Source: an uncultured Cellvibrionales bacterium
Lineage (GTDB): Bacteria > Pseudomonadota > Gammaproteobacteria > Pseudomonadales > Cellvibrionaceae
Length of the DNA: 35,494 bases
Reading direction: 5' to 3'
Assembly: GCA_913050115.1 (NCBI GenBank)
Contig: CAJWZU010000028.1
Coordinates: 1 to 35,494, forward strand
Shown here: positions 8,861-16,696 of the stretch, piece after piece
Layout: each line of letters starts with the position of its first letter
How positions within the stretch are numbered: position 1 is the first letter of the stretch
Notes under the pieces: model-generated
Told to the model about the DNA's origin: nothing
Seen by the model: only the letters and a program-made list of their open reading frames with translations
Databases searched by the model: none
Translations under genes and position numbers: made by a program

Positions 8861-9007
8861 ATCAGCTTCGATTAACGCCTTGCCATTAAAGTGTCCAACA
8901 TAAAAGGCCAACATCTCTGTGTTAGCCGCGCATAAACCGATTCTTTTTTTCTTATCAGTGCTGCTATTATGTTAGCAGAATCACCTAACTCGAGAGCAGC
9001 TCCGTTC

Positions 9008-9319
9008 ATGAAGATCATTCTTTCCTCAGTGTCTATTACCCTGTTATTTTTGACTCAAGCCGTCTTCGCCGATACCTTTTTTACCCTGCAGCTGCAAGCT
9101 GCACCCAGCCAAAAAGAGTCCTTATCGCAGCATCTTTCGTTGCCCGTCATGCACAGTGAAACCTTTGGCCCTAGGCAGCAATTTGTCTACTTGGGTAAAT
9201 TTAAGTCAGCCGAGCAAGCACAAGAGATACTTAATGTACTACGTAAAAAAGAGTTAGAACCACCGGTGCAACTTTTTGAGCCGCTGGTGATGGAGCTGTA
9301 TACCGCCAAAAAACAATGA
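9008..9319 (+). CDS. Secreted SPOR-like protein, paralogue of the gene at 8142
   Basis: I start at the ATG at 9008, where a signal peptide begins (MKIILSSVSITLLFLTQAVF, cleavage after AFA-like VFA/DT); the earlier ATG at 8969 would put 13 polar residues in front. The mature 80-residue protein is FFTLQLQAAPSQKESLSQHL, then a middle with QFVYLGKFKSAEQAQEIL and the end EPLVMELYTAKKQ. It aligns with residues 25-100 of the product of the 8142 gene along its whole length, so the pair arose by duplication. It would be a small periplasmic protein. Binding to peptidoglycan or to denuded glycan is a family-based guess. There is no obvious terminator between this gene and the next one, which is on the opposite strand. 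Confidence 0.8.
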   Translation: MKIILSSVSITLLFLTQAVFADTFFTLQLQAAPSQKESLSQHLSLPVMHSETFGPRQQFVYLGKFKSAEQAQEILNVLRKKELEPPVQLFEPLVMELYTAKKQ

Positions 9320-9365
9320 AAATCTTGTCACTTATTGACGAGTATTAGACAATTATCGCAGCACT

Positions 9366-9411
9366 AAAAAAGGGCACGACAGCCTTAATAATATTAATGG
9401 TGTCTTGCCCT
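9366..9411 (-). terminator. Intrinsic terminator after phoH
   Basis: On the minus strand, GGGCAAGACA and TGTCGTGCCC pair with one mismatch around a 19-base AT-rich loop and are followed by six T residues. It begins about 80 bases after the phoH stop. Confidence 0.85.
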
Positions 9412-9447
9412 CACTTCTCGATAATTAACGCCAATGAATTGACAGCA

Positions 9448-9472
9448 TGCAGTTTATTTTAAATAAACTGCA
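9448..9472. repeat. Near-perfect 25-base palindrome downstream of phoH
   Basis: TGCAGTTTATTT and its exact complement AAATAAACTGCA flank one central base. It lies between the phoH stop and the terminator at 9366-9411. It may be an operator, a processing hairpin or a second weak terminator; nothing decides. Confidence 0.6.
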
Positions 9473-9488
9473 GTTAGAATTACAACCA

Positions 9489-10298
9489 TCAACTTTCATA
9501 GCAATCAATTATTTCTCGCACTAAACCGCTGCGTACAATATCGGCGCGAACAAATTCATGCACATGGATATTAGCTAACTTACCCAAGCGCTGTGTAGCA
9601 TCGGCCAAACCATTGGCACCGCGGATATCGCTCTGAGCAACATCGCCGTTAATCACCACTTTGCAGTTTTCACCGATGCGCGTAAGGAACATTTTCATCT
9701 GCGCTGGGGTGGTGTTTTGCGCCTCGTCTAAAATTACAAAAGTATTGCTATCGAAGGTTTTACCGCGCATATAGGCCAGCGGCGCCGCCACTATACGACC
9801 ATGTTTTAGAGCGTAGTTAACGGTGCCAGCACCCAGACGTTGATTGAGAATATCGCGAAATGCATCGATATAAACGGCAAATTTATCGTCGACAGCACCG
9901 GGTAAAAAGCCAAGATTCTCTCCCGCTTCTACCGCCGGCCGAGTCAAAATAATCCGTTCGATACGACCGCTCTCCAGTGCTGCGGCCGCCAGTGCTCCCG
10001 CACAATAACTCTTGCCGGTACCAGCAGGACCAATACCAAAGGTGAGATCGTATTTTTCAATGGCGCCAATATATTGCTGCTGCGCTGGATTTTTAGCGAC
10101 CAAGGGTGTCATAACACGCGGAGGTGAATAACTGGTTTGCAAGTTACCTGATGGGTCTAATTCGATCACGTTACTATCAGCCCGCACTTTTTTACGCGAG
10201 CGACCGTGATTGCGATCGTCGCTAGAGCTGTGACTCTGAGCATGATTATTGTGGCTATTGCGATGAGGATTGCGTTTTGCGTGAGATTTCTTAGCCAT
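9489..10298 (-). CDS. phoH: PhoH family ATPase
   Basis: This 269-residue cytoplasmic NTPase belongs to the PhoH family, which is induced by phosphate starvation in E. coli and is linked to RNA metabolism in other bacteria. The helicase-like P-loop GPAGTGKS lies at residues 90-97 and the Walker B/DEAQ motif VILDEAQN at 188-195; AEQ-like and Arg-finger segments follow (INGDVAQSDIRG, ADIVRSGLVREII). The first ~45 residues are an unusually His/Arg/Asn/Ser-rich basic tail, which may bind nucleic acid. The start at 10298 is followed directly by this tail and is preceded by GGGGAATACT, a fair ribosome binding site. It ends at the terminator at 9366-9411. No clear Pho box was found. Confidence 0.93.
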   Translation of the reverse strand: MAKKSHAKRNPHRNSHNNHAQSHSSSDDRNHGRSRKKVRADSNVIELDPSGNLQTSYSPPRVMTPLVAKNPAQQQYIGAIEKYDLTFGIGPAGTGKSYCAGALAAAALESGRIERIILTRPAVEAGENLGFLPGAVDDKFAVYIDAFRDILNQRLGAGTVNYALKHGRIVAAPLAYMRGKTFDSNTFVILDEAQNTTPAQMKMFLTRIGENCKVVINGDVAQSDIRGANGLADATQRLGKLANIHVHEFVRADIVRSGLVREIIDCYES

Positions 10299-10466
10299 AG
10301 TATTCCCCTAATTGTTACTGGAAATTACATTAAGATCTGGTCTAAAGCTCAGGTATTAACTACATATGTTATATGAAGCACTGCACGCGCTTTTACTTTT
10401 CCTCCTTTGGTTAAGTTAAGTGATATTTTTATTGACTCAAAAAAAGCAACTGTTAGATCTTATTTG

Positions 10467-10763
10467 CTATGGAACATTTAATAGCTGCTGTATGTCTTTG
10501 AGGTGTCGTACCACCCAATTTTTATCAAAAGACCCCCAATCGAGCACGCGGTGGTAACCGTCATTATTGCGCACTCCTTGCTGCACAAAATCCACCTCAC
10601 AGCCATGCCCCGGTAAACCCTTAGCGATAATGTCTTGTAAAGTGCGGCGCGGCCAACCGGTTTCGGCTTCTAAAGCAGGTGTATCGGGTTTTTCCAGAGA
10701 ATCGATAAGATGAAGCGTTAACATACGCCGGCAAATAGTAGGATTAAGTTTACTAATATCCAC
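10467..10763 (-). CDS. Small helix-turn-helix protein
   Basis: The protein has 98 residues. Residues about 28-50 (TPALEAETGWPRRTLQDIIA) fit a winged-helix DNA-binding recognition segment, followed by a beta wing (CEVDFVQQGVRNNDGYHRVL) and a C-terminal helix (NWVVRHLKDIQQLLNVP). I know similar conserved small proteins in gammaproteobacteria by sequence but no named role. It is 168 bases upstream of phoH on the same strand, so co-transcription is possible. It could be an autoregulator; that is inference. No signal or membrane segment is present. Confidence 0.8.
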   Translation of the reverse strand: MDISKLNPTICRRMLTLHLIDSLEKPDTPALEAETGWPRRTLQDIIAKGLPGHGCEVDFVQQGVRNNDGYHRVLDWGSFDKNWVVRHLKDIQQLLNVP

Positions 10764-11396
10764 TCAATTGTCCTTTTTCTTTGATACTTTAAATATGACA
10801 TTAGAAAAAGCACTATGCAAATTTATTTTTCACATTTATGCCACTAAAAAAGTTTTACCGACGACTAAATAGTAATATGGACCTTATTAGACTGCTCAAT
10901 CAGCAGTGATATAAACATTACTGTAATGTTTATATTCGATATTTTTTATGCAATAAAGCTCACAAGCGATAGTGAACCCTAACAAGTGATCGTCTTCGCT
11001 AACGACTCATTCAATTTCTTACTGTTCACAACTTGCCGTCAGAAAAATACAGTCGCGTAAATGCATACCGTTAAAAATTAGCGTTGATTGAGAACAATAG
11101 CTATTGCTAAAATTTTTATGGGTTTTACTGTGCTAAGTCACAATTTTTAGAGACGCTGATTTGTGCTGTAACAGTCGCTGCAGAATCACCTTTAACACGG
11201 TTTTTTGAAGGAGCCCGAGGTGTCAATTACGGCTTAAGCTTTATGACAATCGGCAACTGTTAGCTTTATGGGCTAAATAGTATGGTCTTTGGTTAAAAAA
11301 TTGTAGCTGAGATTATTTTGATAACAGTTAGCGGTAATGTTTCAGACACTTTAAAATGAAACCCTTGACTACGAATAAACGGCCTTGCGACACATC

Positions 11397-11458
11397 CTCG
11401 CTATTGGCAGTATCTGCGCCTGTAATAAATAGGCGACTCAGTTGTGATCAATAGCGAG
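11397..11458. repeat. Two-stem hairpin of unknown role
   Basis: CTCGCTATTG (11397-11406) pairs with CAATAGCGAG (11449-11458), and inside it CGCCT (11417-11421) pairs with AGGCG (11431-11435). The nested stems could fold in either transcript. No U-tract follows, so it is not a simple terminator. It may be an RNA element, a repeat-derived structure or chance. Confidence 0.45.
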
Positions 11459-11580
11459 TAGCCAGCGGTCAGGTCAATCACACAAACCAAGGTTTGCTAC
11501 TGATCTTGAATATCATCGTAACTACAATTAGTTTTGTACGCCCCAGGCAGATTGTTTTTATACCCTACCGGCTCATTTTA

Positions 11581-11846
11581 TTACTCGGGCAACACGCGAT
11601 TACCGGTATCACCGGGATTGATTTGGTTACAACTGAATCCATCATCACCTGAGCACTGTACAGTCACATCGCTGTCTTTAATTTCTGACTCCATTTAAGA
11701 AAACCGACATGATTAATACGGTCCTTGAGCACAATCAAAATTAAACCCCCTTTATTTGGGTGCGGAGCAGTTTTCACAATGTAATTAAAGCGGGTATCGG
11801 CGAGACAGACAAAACTACGGAGTCCGTCTAGGGTTGCAATGTGCAC
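11581..11846 (-). pseudogene. Possible broken coding remnant
   Basis: On the minus strand, 11846-11664 reads as a 60-residue frame starting LDGLRSFVCLADTRFNYIVK after a few residues, and overlapping it in another frame 11694-11581 reads MESEIKDSDVTVQCSGDDGF and ends in GNRVLPE. Both look like ordinary protein, with polar, Cys-bearing sequence in the second. An indel around 11664-11694 would join them. I do not recognise the family. The total of about 85 codons is short, so this remains doubtful. Confidence 0.3.
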
Positions 11847-11869
11847 AAATAACGGTCGTTAATTTTTAT

Positions 11870-11985
11870 GTTACTCATCAGGCGGCCACTTAAGGTGCTG
11901 GCATTGCCGCCCTAGCCGATTATCTGGCGAAGCCGGCCATAGATACAAAAAAACGGTTTGAGGTAATGCCTAAACCAAGCCATCG
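11870..11985 (+). pseudogene. C-terminal scrap of a LysR-type regulator
   Basis: Frame 2 reads GAGIAALADYLAKPAID followed by FEVMPKPS. This is close to the effector-domain segment near the end of many LysR-type regulators, where G-x-GIAxLPDYL and a following V-x-VLP are frequent. A TAA at 11891-11893 lies immediately before it, in frame with the preceding HQAAT. The DNA-binding half is absent from the upstream sequence. The assignment is from motif memory. Confidence 0.5.
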
Positions 11986-12074
11986 TAAAGTTATCCGCTC
12001 TGCTAGACCTCCTCGGCCCGAAGATGAGCTGATACACTATAAAAAATATTTCTTAACAACAGGACGGCCCTGTA

Positions 12075-12707
12075 ATGCTCATGACTCGCCATATGGCTTT
12101 ATTTGTTACTACATTTTTGGTCGCCGTATTCGTCAATGCCGCCGATGACTCCGCAAAAGAAACTAACAGATCGCTTTTTATCGATCAAAGTCAAAGTGAC
12201 TCTACCCAAAAATCTGACAAAGTGCCGGTCGCCAGTAGTGAGATCGCCTGGTCGCAGGGCCCCGGAAAGTGGCAAGTATTGCGCCATCTTAAGGATACAG
12301 AGAAAGAATACTACTCGGCCAATAGCGCCGAAGGCGCCGAGTACATGTCGCTGTCAACGCTTTTTACGCCGAAAAAATACTGTGAAGATGGCAAATCATT
12401 TATTGCGGCAAAACTGTCCAGCCCGACGCCCTTTAGCGCTAAGAAAGTTGGCCAAGTTACCACCCAATTTGACAATCTCGAATCGCGCAGTTTTAGTACC
12501 GATTATATATTTACCGAAGGCAGTCATATTATTTGGATTGATTTACCAACAGAGTTTCATACCCAAGCCCACCTCTTTCAAACACTCAGCTTACGCACTG
12601 ATGACTACCTTAAAGGGGCGCCGGTTCGAAAGATTCCGCTGTCGGGCTCTATAAAAGCACTTCAGAAAGCGCAAAAACTTTGCTATCGACTATTGCTAAG
12701 AATGTAA
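12075..12707 (+). CDS. Secreted protein of unknown function
   Basis: The protein has 210 residues. A Sec signal peptide covers about residues 1-22 (hydrophobic core ALFVTTFLVAVFV, cleavage near VNA/AD). The mature protein is polar, with a Ser/Lys/Asp-rich N-terminal ~40 residues and then a folded-looking domain with WSQGPGKWQVLRHL and HIIWIDLPTEFHTQ. There are two Cys (about residues 111 and 202), which could form a disulfide. The start may be the ATG at 12081 instead, but AGGA lies about 10 bases upstream of 12075. I do not recognise the family. It is 130 bases upstream of a sugar symporter on the same strand, so a shared role is possible but only by position. Confidence 0.7.
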   Translation: MLMTRHMALFVTTFLVAVFVNAADDSAKETNRSLFIDQSQSDSTQKSDKVPVASSEIAWSQGPGKWQVLRHLKDTEKEYYSANSAEGAEYMSLSTLFTPKKYCEDGKSFIAAKLSSPTPFSAKKVGQVTTQFDNLESRSFSTDYIFTEGSHIIWIDLPTEFHTQAHLFQTLSLRTDDYLKGAPVRKIPLSGSIKALQKAQKLCYRLLLRM

Positions 12708-12837
12708 TACATTAACTTTAATTCAATACCAGCCTCGCCACCAGTATCTATACTCAAATTTAAACAAGTGTCTCTGCGCCTATTACTGGCAGATACGCTT
12801 ACTTTTATCTTTAGTTATAACGCGAGAAGGAAATGAT

Positions 12838-14553
12838 ATGGCAATAAGCTCACCCAGTGCTGCCACTAGCCCTAGTGCTAACGCCACCTCAGGCGACACA
12901 AAAAAATACACAGTTGCTTTGATATTACTGGTAACACTGTTCTTTATGATCGGTTTTATCACCGTACTTAACGATGTGCTGCTGCCGCGCCTTAAAGGTC
13001 TGTTCGAGCTGTCCAATCGCGATGCCATGTTGATTATATTTGTGTTTTTCGGCGCATACCTCATTTGGTCCTACCCAGCCGGCGCCCTAGTAAGAAAAAT
13101 AGGCTACAAAAAAGGCATAATTCTGGCGCTGGTCACCGTCGCTCTTGGGCTCGCAACTTTTATTCCCGCCGCCCACTCGGTTGTCTATGGCTTATTCTTA
13201 ATCGCGCTCTTTATTACCGCCTCGGGTTTGGCCATTTTACAAGTGTGCATCAACCCCTACATTATTGCCTTAGGGCCAGAAAAGACCGGTGCCGCGCGCC
13301 TAAACCTTGGTGGCGCCATGAACTCTGCCGCTACCTTTATAGGTCCGATAATTGGTGGCGCTTTTATTTTGCAACACGTGGCAGCGCCGGACTTACCCGA
13401 CCCCCGCGATATTATGACCGTTAAGCAGGCCTACTCGATTGAACAAAGCGTCGAGCCTATCGCCAGTAATACCGCCCTTACCGCAGTTCAAAATATTTTT
13501 AACTATAAAATAGTATTGCAATCTATACCCAGCCCGGCAATGTCAGTCGGCACATCAATAAAAGACATTGATGAACTCAGTGATGAGGCCGCCAGTTCAA
13601 TGCTCGTCGTCATCAGACCCGATGTCGTTGGCACTCTCAACAATTCTGATTTTAAGCCCATAGAGACTCAAGCCAACAGTGCATGGAAGGCCTACCAACT
13701 GAAAAAAGCCGATTCAGTAGTGTTGCCCTACCTAGGGCTCTGCGTTGTAACCTTTTTAATCGCCTTAGCACTGGTGTATATCAAACTGCCAAAAATGAGC
13801 CATGAAGAGCCGGCCAATACCGAAGAGGCGAACCACGAGCTAATAGGTTCAGCATTTAACTATCTCCATATGAAGCTGGGTGCCTTGGCTATTTTCTTTT
13901 ATGTCGGTGTTGAAGTCTCTATTGGCGCAGGGCTGATTCTATACTTAGAGGAGGAGTCCATGGGGGCACTCAGCCACCAGTCGGCGGCCTATCTTTTAGC
14001 CTATTACTGGGGCAGCGCTATGATTGGTCGCTTTATCGGCTCTTACCTCGGCATTAAAGTCAGCGCTCAAGTAATGCTTCGCTATGTGAGTGTCGCCGCT
14101 TTAGTGCTACTAGGATTAAGCTATCTACCACCGTTGTTAAATAGCTGGATCCATGTGCCGGTTATTGCTATGACTCACGATCCATTCAGTATTGGCTTTA
14201 TCGATGTCACCATTCCATTAGCCGCTTTGTGTTTAGTACTCTGTGGTCTCTGCCACTCGGTTATGTGGCCGTCAATTTTTTCGCTCGGCATCGCCAAACT
14301 CGGCAAATACACCTCGCAGGCCTCGGGCATTATGGTGATGGGCGTGTTTGGCGGCGCCGTTATCCCCCTTGCCATCGGCTGGATCGCCGATTATCAGGGC
14401 TTCCAAATCAGCTTCGGACTGTGCGCTCTGTGTTATATCTACATTCTCTTCTATGCCCTGAAGGGTTACAAAATGGGCAAGATTGCTGACATGGCCGAGG
14501 ACGAAGTGCTCGGTACCGACGGCAAGCCTCACAAGCGGGATGAATTTGGCTAG
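12838..14553 (+). CDS. FucP/GluP-family sugar:H+ symporter with a large periplasmic loop
   Basis: This 571-residue major-facilitator protein belongs to the fucose/glucose-galactose symporter (FHS) family, which imports hexoses or related sugars across the inner membrane with protons. Family landmarks are VLNDVLLPRLKGLF in helix 1, GYKKGIILAL, LQVCINPYIIALGPEK and, in the second half, CHSVMWPSIFSLGIAKLGK and ASGIMVMGVFGGAVIPLAIG. Typical members have 410-450 residues. The excess is a roughly 100-residue hydrophilic insertion at about residues 187-293, between helices 5 and 6, on the periplasmic side if the usual topology holds. The substrate cannot be told. The ribosome binding site AAGGA lies seven bases before the start. 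Confidence 0.92.
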   Translation: MAISSPSAATSPSANATSGDTKKYTVALILLVTLFFMIGFITVLNDVLLPRLKGLFELSNRDAMLIIFVFFGAYLIWSYPAGALVRKIGYKKGIILALVTVALGLATFIPAAHSVVYGLFLIALFITASGLAILQVCINPYIIALGPEKTGAARLNLGGAMNSAATFIGPIIGGAFILQHVAAPDLPDPRDIMTVKQAYSIEQSVEPIASNTALTAVQNIFNYKIVLQSIPSPAMSVGTSIKDIDELSDEAASSMLVVIRPDVVGTLNNSDFKPIETQANSAWKAYQLKKADSVVLPYLGLCVVTFLIALALVYIKLPKMSHEEPANTEEANHELIGSAFNYLHMKLGALAIFFYVGVEVSIGAGLILYLEEESMGALSHQSAAYLLAYYWGSAMIGRFIGSYLGIKVSAQVMLRYVSVAALVLLGLSYLPPLLNSWIHVPVIAMTHDPFSIGFIDVTIPLAALCLVLCGLCHSVMWPSIFSLGIAKLGKYTSQASGIMVMGVFGGAVIPLAIGWIADYQGFQISFGLCALCYIYILFYALKGYKMGKIADMAEDEVLGTDGKPHKRDEFG

Positions 14554-14983
14554 CCAATTAACTCTTAATAAAAATTGACGCTCCGTTTTTTTGCCCCGTC
14601 TTAAACGAGTCAAGTGAGGTGTTTAGCTGCCATGCTAGATACAGTGCTGTCTTAAACCGTGTTATCAAGCCTTTTTGCGAGTAAAAGCCTAACGTTTCAG
14701 TCAAATTGCCCCTCAGAAAAACCGCGCTACTGGGTTACCCGATCATTTATTGGATAAAAAACGATCTAGCTGTCAATAACCCTTTACATTGGCGATTAAA
14801 GGTAATGCTCGAGCAGACGCTACAGACTCTTTTTCATTTAGCCCGCGGCTAGACCTTATAACCAAACCCTAGGTGGTTTTGGTTGTTTTTCGGCCATGCC
14901 CATATTAATATCGCGTTGAATTTCTTAAACACTAAAAATTATAAACAACCTACTGCAAACAACTTAAATAGGAATCTGGGCGT
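14554..14983. other. Spacer between the two sugar symporters, 430 bases
   Basis: No gene is visible. The region holds a near-palindrome AACCAAACC-ctaggt-GGTTTTGGTT around 14862-14886, which could be a regulator site, and the promoter candidate at 14916-14944. All frames are short. Confidence 0.55.
14916..14944 (+). promoter_or_regulatory. Candidate sigma-70 promoter of the second sugar symporter
   Basis: TTGAAT (14916-14921) and TTATAA (14939-14944) are separated by 17 bases. A start near 14951 would give a leader of roughly 33 bases to the ATG at 14984. Matches of this quality occur by chance in AT-rich DNA. Confidence 0.4.
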
Positions 14984-16342
14984 ATGAGTAATAATAAACC
15001 CCAAACTAGCTACATAGTGCCGATGGCGATCATCGCTGCGCTATTCTTTGTTTTCGGTTTCGTCACCTGGCTCAACGGTGCACTGATTCCTTTTCTGAAG
15101 ATGATTTGTGACCTAACTGCCTTTCAGGCGATGCTAGTAGCATCTTCTTTTTATGCCGCTTACACCGTTATGGCATTGCCATCGGCGTCTGTGCTTGAGC
15201 GTATTGGCTATAAAAAAGGTATGGCCCTGGGCCTGCTGGTCATCGCCGCTGGCGCACTGATCTTTATTCCGGCCGCTTACAGCCGCAACTTCGGCGTATT
15301 CCTGCTGGGACAATTTGTGGTAGGTACAGGTCTGACCTTGCTTCAAACCGCCGTTAACCCGTATGTGGTTAAACTTGGACCGAGTGAATCTGCTGCTGTG
15401 CGTATCTGCATCATGGGCTTGCTCAACAAAGCCGCCGGTGTTGTTGCCCCGATTGTTTTCAGTATTTTGGTTCTGTCAGGCATTACCGGTGCATCTGAAT
15501 CTGAAATTGCTTTGCTCTCTGATGTTGCTAAAGATGCCAAGCTGAATGAATTGGCCGGCCAGTTAGTGACACCTTACATCGGTATGGCTATTGTGCTGGC
15601 GGTCTTAGCCGTTGCAATGCTGTTCGCGCCTATCCCTGATATCGAAGACGAATTGACAGAAGGTCAGGACGACAGCGAAGTCACTTTGGCGGGCGTGTTC
15701 CAGTACCCACAACTGATCCTAGGCGCGATTGCCTTGTTCTTCTACGTTGGTGTAGAAGTTATCGCCGGCGACGCCATTGGCCTGCTGGGCAGCCAGGTTG
15801 GTCTCGATACCGCTGTTGCCAGTATGTTGACCTCTTACACCATGATATTCATGGTGTTCGGTTACCTCTACGGTACCTTCGCTATTCCACGCTTGATCAG
15901 CCAGCAAACTGCACTGCTGTTCTCTGCGGTCATGGGTATTGCTTTCACATTTTTCGTAATGTATGGCTCCACTACCAGCACCTCGATCTCTGCGTCCACT
16001 TTGGCAATGTTCGGTCTGCCGGAAATTCCTAACGCGGTGTTCTTCGTTGCTCTGCTCGGCTTCGCCAACGCCATGGTATGGCCTGCTATCTGGCCTCTAG
16101 CGCTGGAAGGCTTGGGCAAATACAGTAGTAAAGGTGCCGCACTGTTAATTATGGGCATCTCTGGTGGCGCAGTATTGCCGCTACTGTATGGTCACTTTGC
16201 CGATGGAAGCGATGTTAACGCGGGTCAGATGGCCTTTGTCGTAACTATTCCTGCCTATGCCTTCATCTTGTTCTACGCTGTCAAAGGCCACAAGATTAAG
16301 AGCTGGTCAAAAAAAAATAGCCCTGTACAGCAAGACGCTTAA
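14984..16342 (+). CDS. FucP/GluP-family sugar:H+ symporter
   Basis: This 452-residue inner-membrane symporter is from the same family as the upstream gene and is of normal length. Landmarks are FGFVTWLNGALIPFLK in helix 1, ERIGYKKGMALGLLVIAAG, LLQTAVNPYVVKLGP, and AMVWPAIWPLALEGLGK with GISGGAVLPLLYGHFAD in the second half. The loop between helices 5 and 6 is only about 35 residues. Its codon use is more biased (many CTG, GGT, GCT) than that of the neighbour, which suggests high expression. AGGA lies about 11 bases before the start. A strong terminator follows. The substrate is uncertain; hexose or N-acetylglucosamine are the usual candidates in this family. Confidence 0.94.
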   Translation: MSNNKPQTSYIVPMAIIAALFFVFGFVTWLNGALIPFLKMICDLTAFQAMLVASSFYAAYTVMALPSASVLERIGYKKGMALGLLVIAAGALIFIPAAYSRNFGVFLLGQFVVGTGLTLLQTAVNPYVVKLGPSESAAVRICIMGLLNKAAGVVAPIVFSILVLSGITGASESEIALLSDVAKDAKLNELAGQLVTPYIGMAIVLAVLAVAMLFAPIPDIEDELTEGQDDSEVTLAGVFQYPQLILGAIALFFYVGVEVIAGDAIGLLGSQVGLDTAVASMLTSYTMIFMVFGYLYGTFAIPRLISQQTALLFSAVMGIAFTFFVMYGSTTSTSISASTLAMFGLPEIPNAVFFVALLGFANAMVWPAIWPLALEGLGKYSSKGAALLIMGISGGAVLPLLYGHFADGSDVNAGQMAFVVTIPAYAFILFYAVKGHKIKSWSKKNSPVQQDA

Positions 16343-16382
16343 AGCTAAATAGCAGGACTTATTGCGTTAGAGCCTTAACGCC

Positions 16383-16420
16383 AAAAGCCCCCGTTTGAGC
16401 AATCGAACGGGGGCTTTTTT
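16383..16420 (+). terminator. Strong intrinsic terminator after the second symporter
   Basis: A 16-base stem (16383-16398 with 16403-16418) with one wobble pair closes on the tetraloop GCAA and contains a CCCCC/GGGGG core, followed by six T residues. It is the strongest terminator in the window. Confidence 0.95.
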
Positions 16421-16463
16421 GTGTCTGCTAACAAATTTCAATTGACTCACAGCTGCATCAAAT

Positions 16464-16482
16464 GATAATGTATATCATTCTC
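16464..16482 (+). promoter_or_regulatory. Fur box
   Basis: The 19-mer matches the consensus GATAATGATAATCATTATC at 15 positions, including the whole first GATAATG. It is embedded in a longer dyad (16461-16485). Its right edge is 22 bases before the start codon at 16505, where it should block the promoter when ferric-uptake regulator with iron is bound. Iron starvation would then induce the two genes downstream. Confidence 0.75.
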
Positions 16483-16504
16483 ATTAAGTGTTATGGGGAT
16501 TGAT

Positions 16505-16696
16505 ATGTCACATCTGGCTCGCTGTTCTTGTCTCGGTATTGGAGTGCTAATGGCTCCTGCACTCATGTTTAATCGCCAGCCTCTGCTGTTTAGCGACCAA
16601 GCTATTATACTGTGCGGCATATTGCTGGTTTCTGCGGCCTGCGCACTGCTATGGCAAGAGTGCCTGCAATTGCTAGAACAGGAATCCTTGCAATGA
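16505..16696 (+). CDS. Small membrane protein under a Fur box
   Basis: The protein has 63 residues from the ATG at 16505, which has GGGGA five bases before it; the in-frame ATG at 16493 lies too close to the Fur box and has no such site. Two hydrophobic helices (about residues 9-23 and 31-50) are joined by a polar turn (NRQPLLFSD); the end is acidic (WQECLQLLEQESLQ). Four Cys, three of them in or near membrane segments, are a notable feature. It is probably an inner-membrane protein. I do not recognise the family. The stop overlaps the next start as ATGA, so the two genes are translated as a pair. Confidence 0.7.
   Translation: MSHLARCSCLGIGVLMAPALMFNRQPLLFSDQAIILCGILLVSAACALLWQECLQLLEQESLQ

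Larger units (their letters stand above)
10764..12074. other. Large decayed intergenic region, 1.3 kb
   Basis: No intact gene is supported in this stretch, although it is long enough for one. It contains coding-like remnants: a minus-strand piece at 11581-11846 in two frames and a LysR C-terminal scrap at 11870-11985 on the plus strand. A two-stem hairpin lies at 11397-11458. The part from 10764 to 11390 is AT-rich and shows nothing I can name. Confidence 0.6.

Noticed and set aside
11966-12148. A 60-residue plus-strand frame beginning MPKPSH
   Set aside because: It is the tail of the LysR scrap and runs into the next gene's signal peptide region in another frame, so it is not an independent gene.
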